Source of the DNA: CAWGMT01 sp963823675
Lineage (GTDB): Bacteria; Planctomycetota; Planctomycetia; Isosphaerales; Isosphaeraceae
NCBI GenBank assembly: GCA_963823675.1
Contig: CAWGMT010000009.1
Location: forward strand, 186,001-250,000
Direction: 5' to 3'
Length of the DNA stretch: 64,000 bases
The notes beneath the pieces are model-generated. The model was not told the DNA's origin. It saw nothing but the letters and a program-made list of their open reading frames with translations, and searched no databases. Below are positions 19,393 to 28,470 of the stretch, piece by piece (the stretch's first letter is position 1; every line of letters starts with the position of its first letter). The position numbers and the translations under genes are program-made.

Positions 19393-21236
19393 TCCTGGAG
19401 CCTACGACCATGAACGCCGGCGGTAGGTCGAAACGTGGGGGCTTCACGCTCGACGCCATCTACGCACTCGGCAGGCTGTTCATGTCCAAGGGCTGGATCA
19501 TCGGCCTGTCGCTGATCGCCCTCACAGTGGTCTTGGGCACGCACGGGTTTCTGGCCACGAAGTGGGAAAACGACGGCAACCTGAGCTTTACCGACGCGCT
19601 CTACAAGGCCGTATCGCTGCTCGCCATTCAAACCGGGGCCGTGCCAGCGGCCAAGATCTGGCAGCTCGAGCTCGCACGGTGGCTCGGCATGCTGTTCTGG
19701 GCATCGGCCTTGGTCACGGTGGTCATCAGGCTGTTCCGGGAGTCGGTTTACGCTCTGCTCGTGAAGACTTTCGCCAGCGATCATATCATCGTCGCCGGTC
19801 TGGGACAGCACGGCGGCCGGTTGATCGAGGCCCTGCGGGCCAGGCAACGAACCGTCGTCGTCATCGAACCGAATCGCAATCATCCCGCCATCGATCAGTG
19901 CCGGCGAATCGGGGCCATTATCCTCTTCGGCGAGCCCGACGATTCCCGTATGCTCCTTTGTGCCAACCTGCCAGTCGCATCGACCGTGCTGGCTCTCTTC
20001 CTCGATGAACGCGATTGCGTCCGTACCGGCACGGTCGCTTATCGGCTGCTGCACGCTCTGAAATCGACCCCCAGGCGGCCGGCCGTGCGGTGCGTGCTGC
20101 GACTCACCGAGCCGGGCCTGCTCGACGTCGTCCGTAGCCACAAGATCAAGACAGACCCGACCGACCGCATCCAGTTGGAGATCCTGAACTCGCATGAGAT
20201 CGCCGCTACGACCATGGTTCGCGAGGCGACCGCGAACAGTCCCGCCGGCGCGGTCCGCAAGGCCGCGGTTCTCGGCCTTGGCAGCCACCACCGGCTCGGT
20301 GAGATGGTGGTCCTTCGCGCTGCGAAAGACCATCTGATCGCAAACGACGGGCATGTCGGCGAGAAACTGCAAATCCACGTATTCGACAAGGAAGCAAGTG
20401 AGTGGCTCGAATCCTTCCGCAGCCGCTATCCGGCGGTGGACCAGTTTTGCACGATTACGGCCCGGTCCTGCTGGGCCCGCAAGGTCGGCGCGTCGGCATT
20501 CGACCACGATTACGACGCGGCCTTCGTCTGCATCCCCGACGAAGGACACGCCACCGCCGAAGCTGTCATGCTGCGGCGCGAGGTGTTGACAAAGGGGCAG
20601 CCGATCATGGTGCGCGTGTTGCACAGCCGCTCCGGGTATGGCGAATTGATCGGCGAGCCCGCATCCGGCTGGGGCGAGAATATCCACGCCGTCGGCCTGG
20701 AGGATGCACTTTTCGACCCCGACACCGCGACACAGCCCGAGCTGGAACTACGCGCCCAGACCATTCACCATGACTACCGGGCGCGGCAGAAAGATCGAAA
20801 CGAGCCCGCCAACAAACGCTGGGCCCTGCTGGACGAGACTTTCCGCGAGGCAAACCGCACACTCGCGGAGCGCTACGCGGCCCACCTGGCTTTTACCGAC
20901 GGCTGCCGGAAGACGAAACGCTATCGCTGGGAGTTTCGACCGGACGGGTTCACGCGAATCAACACGACGGAGGACCTCCTTTTCCGGTTCAGCGACGACG
21001 AGCTCGAAGCGCTCGCCGCGCGCGAGCATCACCTCTGGAAAGAGGAGCGCGAGCAAGCCGGTTGGAGGTACGGTCCGGTCAAGGACGCCGATCTGAAGAC
21101 GAACCCCCTCCTGGTCGAATACTCGAAGCTGACGGATGAGCAGATCCGCGAATACAACCGCAACTTCGTCCGCGGCATCCCCCGCATCCTGGCACTGGCC
21201 GACTACACAATCGTAGCCAATGAGCCGGACTCGTAA
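19389..21236 (+). CDS. Two-TM TrkA-N (RCK) protein with C-terminal RyR domain
   Basis: A 615-residue membrane protein starting within an ATGA overlap. Order of parts: TM1 at about 36-56; a pore-helix-like stretch at about 68-84 ending in IQTG instead of the potassium filter TVGYG; TM2 at about 97-116; a TrkA-N Rossmann domain with VAGLGQHGGRLIEAL (GxGxxG at 137-143) and an acidic residue at the end of beta-2 (VVVIEPN, E160); a second more degenerate Rossmann-like unit (VLGLGSHHRLGEM); and a RyR domain near the C-terminus (AREHHLWKEEREQAGWRYGP, NRNFVRGIPRILALADY). This layout resembles RCK-gated channels. The missing canonical filter means ion specificity, or even channel activity, is uncertain. 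It ends 12 bases before the convergent histidine kinase gene. Confidence 0.85.
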   Translation: MILEPTTMNAGGRSKRGGFTLDAIYALGRLFMSKGWIIGLSLIALTVVLGTHGFLATKWENDGNLSFTDALYKAVSLLAIQTGAVPAAKIWQLELARWLGMLFWASALVTVVIRLFRESVYALLVKTFASDHIIVAGLGQHGGRLIEALRARQRTVVVIEPNRNHPAIDQCRRIGAIILFGEPDDSRMLLCANLPVASTVLALFLDERDCVRTGTVAYRLLHALKSTPRRPAVRCVLRLTEPGLLDVVRSHKIKTDPTDRIQLEILNSHEIAATTMVREATANSPAGAVRKAAVLGLGSHHRLGEMVVLRAAKDHLIANDGHVGEKLQIHVFDKEASEWLESFRSRYPAVDQFCTITARSCWARKVGASAFDHDYDAAFVCIPDEGHATAEAVMLRREVLTKGQPIMVRVLHSRSGYGELIGEPASGWGENIHAVGLEDALFDPDTATQPELELRAQTIHHDYRARQKDRNEPANKRWALLDETFREANRTLAERYAAHLAFTDGCRKTKRYRWEFRPDGFTRINTTEDLLFRFSDDELEALAAREHHLWKEEREQAGWRYGPVKDADLKTNPLLVEYSKLTDEQIREYNRNFVRGIPRILALADYTIVANEPDS

Positions 21237-21248
21237 GCCGCTGACTTC

Positions 21249-23000
21249 CTACGCAAATGGAATCGTGAGCGCAAAGCAAGCACCCTGGGAGCTATTCGCG
21301 TGAATCCGCAGGTCGCCTCCCAGCGCGCGGGCCAGGCGGCGGCTCAAGGCGAGACCCAGCCCGACTCCCGGCGCCGATGCCGCGGCATCGTGGGCCGATT
21401 TCGAGAACGGCCGGAACAGCCGGCCGTACATCGACGGGGGCACCCCAGGACCATGGTCGCTCACCGTGATCATCAGGTATCGCCCCGCCGGCGCGACATC
21501 GAGGTGGATGCGGCGGTCGCTGGCGCTGCCGGCATACTTGACCGCGTTGTCCACCAGGTTCGAGAGGATCTGATCGACGACCGATAGATCGACATGCACG
21601 TCTGTCTGGATATCGACCGGTCCCACGATGAGCTCCATGCCGGCTTGCCGCGCACGGTTTGCGAGCCGAGGAACCAGGCGATCGAGGAGCTGGGCGGGCG
21701 GGACGACCTCATGGGCCTTGGTCGCTCGGCCCCGCTCCAGCCGGGCGTAGGCCAGGACGTTCTCGACCAGGTGGCCGAGCCTGTCGGCCTCGGCGCGGAG
21801 CGTCCTGTAGTAGGTCTGCTGCGAATCGGGCCCCTGCACCATTCCCTCATCGAGCATCTCGGTATAGAGGCGAAACGTCGTCAATGGGGTACGCAGCTCG
21901 TGCGTCACGGCCGAAACGAACGTCCCCCGGCGCTCGCTGAGCGCAAGCGCGGCCTGGAGCATCAAGCCGACCGCGAGGGCAGCGAGCGCCAGGCACACCC
22001 AGGCGATCGACAACGAGAGCCGGATGGGAGACCACCAGGGCTCGGCTAGATCGGCGACGGGGCCGGGAATCAGCCGCACGGGCAGCGACGCGAGCATCCG
22101 CGCCTGAGGCTGCCCGCTCCCTGCGCGGACGGGCTCGAGGATTGCGTCGGGCGCCAGGTCGGCGGCGGTCTCGATCAGGTCGCTGCGGATCACGTCCCAG
22201 TCGAGCCAGCAGCCCTGGAGGAACGTTCCTTCCTCGACGCGCACCCGCCGCGCGAGCAAAAGCGCGGGGCCGACCCACACGGCCTCGAGCGGGCCCTGGC
22301 TCACGCTCGATCGCGCGGCGAGCGGAGCAGCCGCGGCCGGCGCGGCGCTCTGGGCCAGCTTCGCGTTCCGCGACCGCATCAGAAACTCGTTCGAGCTTCT
22401 CAACTGTTGTGACTGCTGGGATTGCTGGGATTGTTGTTCAAACGCCTGCGCCAGGCCGGCGCTCGCGATCGGCGAAAGCTCGTTGGCCGACAACGCCGCC
22501 GCGAGGGTGTCACGGCTGACTAGCCGGCTCAGCTCCTGGAGCCGCCCGGAGGCAAGCTCGACCTTTTCGGGAGGCAGGTAACGGGCCTCGCACAGGTCGC
22601 GCATGTTGCCGGCAGGGACCTGCGGCGAGCTGAGACGGCCGTCAGGCCCATACTGGAAATGGAGGCGGATCTGCCGCGACAACGACGTCAAGAGCGGCGA
22701 CGGCACCAGGACATCGCCTTTCTCGATCTCGGCGAACATGCAGGTGAACGCGCGCTCGGCCGGGTATAGCGAGCTATAGGCGAAGTAAGGCCGAGCACTC
22801 TCCTCGGCGATCAGGGGCGCCAGGGCCGAATCCATCCGCCAGAGGACCAGTTGCAGATTCTCTTCGAGCGCGGCCTGGCGGCGCGCCTTCGCCTCGGCGC
22901 GTTCGAGCGCAAGCGCCGTGGCTGCGACGCCGGCCATCGCCGCGACGGCGAGCGCGACGCAAAGACCAAAGATCAGCCAGACCGAGCCGAGTTGTTTCAT
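21249..23000 (-). CDS. Sensor histidine kinase
   Basis: A 583-residue membrane kinase. TM1 is at about 8-31, followed by a large extracytoplasmic region with a short Gln/Ser repeat at about 189-199, then TM2 at about 330-350. HisKA has the phospho-acceptor His at 367 in FVSAVTHELRTPLTTFRLY. The HATPase domain has DQILSNLVDNAVKYA (N box), VSDHGPGVPPSMYGRLF (G1/F) and APGVGLGLALSRRLARALGG (G2). The start overlaps the stop of the response regulator gene by four bases, so the pair is translationally coupled. The extracytoplasmic domain is not a recognised sensor type, so the stimulus is unknown. Confidence 0.92.
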   Translation of the reverse strand: MKQLGSVWLIFGLCVALAVAAMAGVAATALALERAEAKARRQAALEENLQLVLWRMDSALAPLIAEESARPYFAYSSLYPAERAFTCMFAEIEKGDVLVPSPLLTSLSRQIRLHFQYGPDGRLSSPQVPAGNMRDLCEARYLPPEKVELASGRLQELSRLVSRDTLAAALSANELSPIASAGLAQAFEQQSQQSQQSQQLRSSNEFLMRSRNAKLAQSAAPAAAAPLAARSSVSQGPLEAVWVGPALLLARRVRVEEGTFLQGCWLDWDVIRSDLIETAADLAPDAILEPVRAGSGQPQARMLASLPVRLIPGPVADLAEPWWSPIRLSLSIAWVCLALAALAVGLMLQAALALSERRGTFVSAVTHELRTPLTTFRLYTEMLDEGMVQGPDSQQTYYRTLRAEADRLGHLVENVLAYARLERGRATKAHEVVPPAQLLDRLVPRLANRARQAGMELIVGPVDIQTDVHVDLSVVDQILSNLVDNAVKYAGSASDRRIHLDVAPAGRYLMITVSDHGPGVPPSMYGRLFRPFSKSAHDAAASAPGVGLGLALSRRLARALGGDLRIHANSSQGACFALTIPFA

Positions 23001-23707
23001 GGTGAGCCCGACCCCGATCCGGCGATCATGTAGCCCTGACCCCGCACCGTCAAGACGATCCGCGGGCTCCCGGGGTCGTCATGGAGCTTCTCGCGCAGAC
23101 GGGCGATGTGCATGTCGATGGTCCTGGTGGTGATACCCACCGGGTTCAGGCCCCAGACCGTTGCGAGCAGCTCGTCACGAGAGACCGCTCGGCCGGCGTG
23201 AAGGGCAAGGTAGTGCAGCAGCTCGCATTCACGCTCTGAGAGAAAGGTGCGCCTGCCGTCGTCAAATCGAATCTCCTGGCGTTCCAGGTCGGCGATTCCT
23301 CCGTCGAATGACAGCCGCCTGACGGCGCAAGGCCGGTCCGGCACCCGCCGCAAGACAGCCTCGATCCGCGCGAGCAGCTCTTTGAGAGAAAATGGCTTGA
23401 CCACATAATCATCGGCGCCCAGCGCCAATCCCTTCACGCGGTCGTCCTCCGCTCCCCGCGCAGTCAGGACGATCACCGGCAGTGGCAGCCGCGCGGAGCG
23501 GATCTCGTGCAGAATGGTCAGGCCGTCGCGGCCGGGAAGGACCAGGTCCAGCAAGAGCAAGTCGCAGCCGGATCCGAGGGCCGCGGCCAGTCCCGCGGCC
23601 CCCTCCCCCGCTTCCAGCGTCGCATATCCGGCGAAGCCGAGAGCATCGACCAAGCCCCGCCGGATCGCGGCATCGTCCTCGACAATCAGGATGCGTTTTT
23701 GGTGCAT
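22997..23707 (-). CDS. OmpR-family response regulator
   Basis: A 236-residue regulator. The receiver domain has ILIVEDDAAIRRGL (acidic pocket), DLLLLDLVLPGRDGL (phospho-acceptor Asp), VIVLTARGAEDD (Thr) and DYVVKPFSLKELLARI (Lys). The C-terminal winged helix has ERECELLHYLALHAGRAVSR, LLATVWG and TRTIDMHIARLREKL, as in OmpR/PhoB DNA-binding domains. It is the first gene of the pair with the kinase. A 27-base palindromic repeat (23746-23772) lies in its upstream region. It is a dispersed repeat, so it should not be taken as the operator without evidence. Confidence 0.94.
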   Translation of the reverse strand: MHQKRILIVEDDAAIRRGLVDALGFAGYATLEAGEGAAGLAAALGSGCDLLLLDLVLPGRDGLTILHEIRSARLPLPVIVLTARGAEDDRVKGLALGADDYVVKPFSLKELLARIEAVLRRVPDRPCAVRRLSFDGGIADLERQEIRFDDGRRTFLSERECELLHYLALHAGRAVSRDELLATVWGLNPVGITTRTIDMHIARLREKLHDDPGSPRIVLTVRGQGYMIAGSGSGSP

Positions 23708-23745
23708 AATTCGAGCATTCTGCGCCGAAATAGGTCACCCGAAAG

Positions 23746-23772
23746 GTCGTCTTTCGCAGAGCGAAAGGCGAC
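23746..23772. repeat. Dispersed palindromic repeat, copy 1
   Basis: An inverted repeat with arms of the form GTCGTCTTTCGC and GCGAAAGGCGAC. Related copies are at 30817-30846 and 37851-37900. It behaves as a REP-like intergenic element. Confidence 0.65.
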
Positions 23773-23797
23773 ACTCATACGTGCCAAACGCGTGAGC

Positions 23798-24937
23798 CTA
23801 TTCGAACGTGAAGCGCTGCCGGGTCGCTTGGTCCCGAATTGCCTTCGAGAACGCGCGATCCAGCGTGTCGTCCTTGGCTGGGGCCTGCTTCTTGCGCTCG
23901 GCGGCCAGGAACTGCTCGCGCTTCTTGTTCAGTTCGAGAATCCGCGTCTGAATCGTTTGGCGCTCCTTGGCGGCTTGATCGACCCTCGCCTTTCGGGCTG
24001 CCTTGTCGAGTTTTGCGAATTCCGGCGCCAAGTCTTCATCCTTCAACTCCTCAAGCTTGCAACGGCCATTCTTGATCGCGTTGACCAAGTCCCAGGCATC
24101 GTTGCAGTAAAACGCATTCCCCTTGGAGATCGAGCGGTTGACCAGAACCCCGGGTGACGCCGCGCTCGCGTTGGCATCCTGAACCGATTGTCGCGCCAAA
24201 CCTTCCTGACCCATCTTACCAAACGGAAGATAGGTCTTATTCAACTCGACGCCCAGCTTGGCGATCTCGGCGTCTTGTGGTGCGGGGATATCCACGATCT
24301 TCTGGTTCTGGTCGATGCTCAGATAACGGCCATCGGCGAGCACGGCGCCGTCTTTCCAGCCCGTCTGCAATCCCTGAGCGGCCGCGCCGCAGAAGATGGT
24401 GTTGACGACGATCCCTCGCTCGATGGCCGCGCGACAGGAACCGTGGAAATCGACGCTTCCCTGCGTGAAGGGCTCGTTGCCCGCGATGAAGATCGCCTTG
24501 TAGACGTCGGACGATTTGCTCCATTTCAGCCGGTTGGCGGCCTCGCGGATGACCCAGCCGCAGTACTCGTCTCCGCCATTGGTCTTGAGCGCGAACAGCT
24601 CCTCGGAGACGCGGTCGAGGTCGTCGGTCAGCGGCAGGATCATCCGGACAAAGCCTTCGCCGGACGAGAGCGTCTGCTTGCCGTATTCAAAAAGTGCGAC
24701 CTCGATCGCCGGCGGCCGGCCGTCCTTCTTCGCCCGGACAAACTCGTTGACGACGCTCCAGAGCTGCGTCTTGGCCTGGGCAATCAGACCGTCCATGCTG
24801 TTGCTGGTATCGAGCAAAATGGCGATCTGAACCGTGACATGCGGCGGACCCGGGGACGACTCGGCCGGGGCCGGACGGCCAACCATCAAGAATGAATCGA
24901 ACGCGAGACACGCGGAAACAAAAGCGATGCGCTTCAT
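23798..24937 (-). CDS. Exported VWA-domain protein
   Basis: A 379-residue protein. The start at 24937 has GGAGGG upstream and opens on a signal peptide. The longer frame to 24994 is not supported. A von Willebrand A domain starts with the MIDAS motif DTSNSMDG (D43-x-S45-x-S47) and continues with a conserved Thr/Gly region (ALKTNGGDEYCGWVI). The C-terminal third is a charged, probably coiled helical stretch (KLDKAARKARVDQAAKERQ). VWA domains bind ligands through a divalent cation. It lies next to another VWA gene on the same strand, about 65 bases apart, and the two probably act in the same periplasmic process. No ligand is known. Confidence 0.85.
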   Translation of the reverse strand: MKRIAFVSACLAFDSFLMVGRPAPAESSPGPPHVTVQIAILLDTSNSMDGLIAQAKTQLWSVVNEFVRAKKDGRPPAIEVALFEYGKQTLSSGEGFVRMILPLTDDLDRVSEELFALKTNGGDEYCGWVIREAANRLKWSKSSDVYKAIFIAGNEPFTQGSVDFHGSCRAAIERGIVVNTIFCGAAAQGLQTGWKDGAVLADGRYLSIDQNQKIVDIPAPQDAEIAKLGVELNKTYLPFGKMGQEGLARQSVQDANASAASPGVLVNRSISKGNAFYCNDAWDLVNAIKNGRCKLEELKDEDLAPEFAKLDKAARKARVDQAAKERQTIQTRILELNKKREQFLAAERKKQAPAKDDTLDRAFSKAIRDQATRQRFTFE

Positions 24938-25003
24938 GGAATTCCCTCCAAATAAAAGGAAACGACCACCCGCGGGCTGGGACGCCCGCACCACTACCCA
25001 GAA

Positions 25004-27267
25004 TTACGGCTGAGGAGCGGGTGCCTTGATCAACACCCGCCGGCCGTCGACGATCATCAGGATGTCACCGCGGAGCGCGATGCTTCCCTGGCGGCCTTCG
25101 GCGCCAGCTTCGCCGCCAGATCGCGAAATTCCTCGGAGCCGAAGACGATGACCTGTTCGGGCTTGACCTCGGCAGGGCTCGAGACGATCCGGCTGTCGAT
25201 CCAACGGTCGCCCCGCTTGTAAAAGGCGAGATCGCAGACCTGCTGCACGGTCGTGGTCGCGACCTTGTTCATCGCCGCGTCGAAGAACTCGTTGCGCGGG
25301 TTCACGCAGCTTATGGACTTTTGATACTGGTTATTCAGGTCCTGGTTGACCGAGGCAAGCCCGCTGCGGGTCTGGATGGCGCGCTGTCGCAGAAACCCCT
25401 CGGCCTGCGAAACGACCTGCTCCTTCCGGGAAAAGTCGGTCCCTTGTTGCGCCAGGAATGCGGTGTACTCCGTGAGGATGCCGAACTCGGTCGAGAGCCG
25501 CACGATCTCATCGACGAGCTCGCGATTGGCTGGTGTTGCGTTGGTCTTGGCCTCCCGAGAGACGACTCCCGGCGCGCCTCCTTGTTCGCGGATTGCGTCC
25601 ACCAGCAAGCCGATCTTGCGGCTGGCCCAGAGCCGCGGAACAAAGCCGTTGCGCGTGGTCGCGTGGTTGACCGGCAGGCGAAACTTGAAAACCCGCGGCG
25701 TCCCCCGATAGTTTCCCCGCAGGATGAACTCCAGCGGCCCCTCACCGATATACTGGCCCAGCAAGACAATCTGGTCGCCATCGAAGACATCCGGAATTCG
25801 ACCAGGAATCAGCTCCCGGCTCCGGCGCCGGCCCTCGTGTTCACCGACAGTGAGCTCGGGATCGGCAAGCACAGGTCCGCGCAGCCGCTTGAAGACATCC
25901 GCGACTTTCACCTCGACGTCCTCGGAGGGGAGGATGAACGTGGTCGTCGCCCGGCTTTCGTAGGCGATCTTCTCCAGGAGCGGCGTATTCACATCCACGC
26001 CGACTCCAAAGGTAAAGATCCGCCGCTGGTGCGGGTTTCCCTTGCGGGCGAGCTCGCGGATCGACACTTCCGATGTCTGTCCAATGGTCGGCAACCCGTC
26101 GGTCATGAACAAGACGATCGGCAGAGTGCCGGCGGAAGGCGGCTGCCTGAGGGCCTCCAGGAGGGCATCGTGGATATTGGTTCCACCCCGCGCGGTCATT
26201 CCCTCGAGGAATTCGCTCGCCCCTTTGATCGTCTGTCGCGATTTGATCACAGGCCGTGCGGAGAACGCGTTGACCGCCTCGTTGTAGAGGATCACGTTGA
26301 ACGCTTCGCCGTCGTCCAGGCCGGCAAGAACCTGGAGGGCAGCCTCGCGGACCTGGGCAATCTTCTCGCCGCGCATGCTGCCGGAGCGGTCGATGACCAG
26401 CGTGACCTCGCGCCTGAGGGCCGCCGGCTCGGGTTCAGTCGTTCGCGATGGCAAGCCGGCCAGGAGCAGGAAATAGCCGCCGCCGACTTTCGGGTCGGGG
26501 TAGGCGAACAGAGAGGCCGAGACTTCGCCGCGCTCGCGCAGGAACGAGAGCCGGAACGGCCCGGGCGCCGTGCTCGCTGAGTCAACAAGCTCGACGGTCG
26601 CGGCGTTCGGTCGCGGCCGCGAGGTTCGCAGCAGGTGGCTCGGCGAGTAGACGGCGGCAATCGGCGCGCTCGCCGAGATCTTGACGGCGATCTTCCAGGG
26701 AACGGTGTATTCGACCGACTCGCTCCGGGGCAGGACGTAATCGACCCGGTCGCCGGTCGCCGGCAGCAGGTGCTCGTAAGTCAGCCGGACCGCCTGGGTC
26801 CCTCCCGCCTCGACCGGGAAAACGCTCGAGCGGACCAGGTTGAACCCGCCAAATTCCAGCAGGGCCGGGTCGCGAGCCTGGGCGACGATGCGATCGTAGG
26901 TCGCTTTCGCCTCGTCCCGGGGCAGCAGTCGTGCGGATGGCTCGGCTCCAGACCCCTGAAACGAAAACCCACGGATCACCGCCCGGTCGGGAACGGGGAC
27001 CAGCAGCTCCGCCTCTTGCCGCGCCGCAGCGGGATTGCGCAGCCGGATCTCCATCATCGTGGTCGCCACCTGCTCGCGAATGACGACTCCGACGTTCACA
27101 ATTGAGATCTCAAGCGCGGGCCCGGGAGACCGCCCCATCGCATACGAGCGCGCCTGCGGCACAACGACGTTCGACGACCACGCCGCTCTCGGAAACGTCT
27201 GCGCGTGGGCGGTCCCGCGAGTCGATGGGAAAACCAGCAATGCCACAACAATCAAAGATCGCTTCAT
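25004..27267 (-). CDS. Exported VIT + VWA domain protein, frameshifted near its 3' end
   Basis: A protein of about 755 residues beginning with a signal peptide (LIVVALLVFPSTRGTAHAQ) after GGAGGG. The first third is a VIT domain (NVGVVIREQVATTMMEIRLR, VPDRAVIRGFSF, DEAKATYDRIVAQARDPALL). The centre is a VWA domain with MIDAS DRSGSMRGEK near residue 295 and ARGGTNIHDALLEAL. The C-terminal part continues in a second frame from about 25085 with GSIALRGDILMIVDGRRVLI and stops at 25004. Without the shift the frame ends early at 25057. VIT-VWA proteins resemble inter-alpha-trypsin-inhibitor heavy chains and are common in planctomycetes. Their molecular role is unknown. Confidence 0.88.
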
Positions 27268-27922
27268 GACGCTCGCCCTCCAGATCGGCCTGCGATTTCA
27301 AGCTCACCGACTTATCATACGGTCGGGATGACCGAGCGATTGTCACGGCTTTGTAACAACCGGCGACGACTGGCAGCGTCGGGTGATTTCCACGAAGCCC
27401 GTGAGCACGACTGTCCACCCTTCCCCCGCTGGGGGAAGCTGGCCCGAAGGGCCGGATAAGGGGCAGCCCGACCACTGGCCGCAAAAAGTGGGGGCCAGGG
27501 TGGTGTGTTGAAAATTCCCTCCTTCACGGTGGTTTTGGTTCGTTGGCGGTTGGCCATTTCTGTTGCTCATGGAAGAGCCCAGCACGGCGAGTATTCCTGA
27601 GTTTCAACTCCGCCCTCCTTGCGGGGGACGATGAAGGTGGGATATTGAAATGTCCGGGTAGGAGGCCGCACCAGCTCGGGTAAGTTTTGTTGCGTCGTTG
27701 GACCGCCGCAGATTACTTTCATTGTGCCGCAACGTCTTTTGGAGTTCGGCTTTTTTTTCGTGTGTTTCGTGTGTTTCGTGTGTTTCGTGGTTGATAATCT
27801 TCCTGGCCCCTACCGAAGGATCTGGACGAGCACCTCCTCACGAGGGCGGTGAAAAACGCCGAGGTCAGCGCGGGGACGCAAGACCTCAAACCACGAGACA
27901 CGGGAAAAATGAGGGAAGAGCG
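27268..27922. other. Repeat-rich intergenic region upstream of the GxxExxY gene
   Basis: It holds no convincing gene. At 27400-27500 there are GC-rich degenerate repeats. At 27751-27792 lies the left arm of the inverted repeat that brackets the GxxExxY gene. A long in-frame extension of that gene through this region translates the repeat and is not coding. Confidence 0.5.
27751..27792 (+). repeat. Left arm of inverted tandem repeat around the GxxExxY gene
   Basis: An oligo-T run followed by about four copies of a nine-base unit (TTTCGTGTG) and closing with GTGGTT. The reverse complement is present at 28439-28470. A weaker copy in this orientation is at 32798-32830. Confidence 0.75.
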
Positions 27923-28300
27923 ATGGCGGAAATGATTTACCAGAACGAGAGCTACAGCATCATGGGAGCCTGCTTCGAGGTCTACAAGGAGATGGGATGC
28001 GGGTTCTTGGAGCCCGTCTACCAGGAGTGCCTCCAGTTGGAACTCGCAGCCCAGGGTATTCCCTTCCGGCCGCAAATCGAACTCACCTTGCACTACAAAG
28101 GCAAACTCCTGGAGCAGACTTACAAGCCCGACTTTATTTACTTTGACAAGATCATCGTAGAAATTAAGGCCGTGAAGGAACTGACCTCGGAACATCGGGC
28201 TCAAGTCCACAATTACCTTCACGCCACTGGCTACAAACTCGGGCTTCTGGTGAACTTCAGCCACTACCCGAAGGTCGAATCCGAGCGCATCGTCCTGTGA
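27923..28300 (+). CDS. GxxExxY protein (PD-(D/E)XK nuclease-like)
   Basis: A 125-residue protein starting at 27923 after GGGAAGAG. The family motif GFLEPVY (G27, E30, Y33) is present, with KPDFIYF (D70) and IIVEIKAVKEL (E80, K82), a PD-(D/E)XK-type catalytic set, and HRAQVHNYLHATG with the usual trailing Gln and Tyr region. The length is normal for the family (about 120-135). The biological role of GxxExxY proteins is not established. Multiple copies per genome and clusters of short repeats suggest a mobile or selfish lifestyle. Here the gene sits inside two oppositely oriented copies of a GTGTTTCGTG-type repeat. Confidence 0.9.
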   Translation: MAEMIYQNESYSIMGACFEVYKEMGCGFLEPVYQECLQLELAAQGIPFRPQIELTLHYKGKLLEQTYKPDFIYFDKIIVEIKAVKELTSEHRAQVHNYLHATGYKLGLLVNFSHYPKVESERIVL

Positions 28301-28438
28301 TCCCGTCTCGATTTAGCCTTCAATTCGCGTGTTTTGTGGGTTTGGTCATCGGCTCTGGTGATTGATCTCAACAGATTTCTGCCTGAACTCAGTGTGCGTT
28401 GGCAAATGCCAAAAACGGCCCGTGCAGGAAAGACGACT

Positions 28439-28470
28439 AACCACGAAACACACGAAACACACGAAAAAAA
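28439..28470 (-). repeat. Right arm of inverted tandem repeat around the GxxExxY gene
   Basis: It begins AACCACGAAACACACGAAAC and ends in an oligo-A run, so it is the reverse complement of the left arm at 27751-27792, with one unit fewer. Confidence 0.75.

Noticed and set aside
23746..23772. Operator of the response regulator
   Set aside because: The palindrome in the upstream region recurs at two unrelated sites, so it is a dispersed repeat rather than a specific regulator site.
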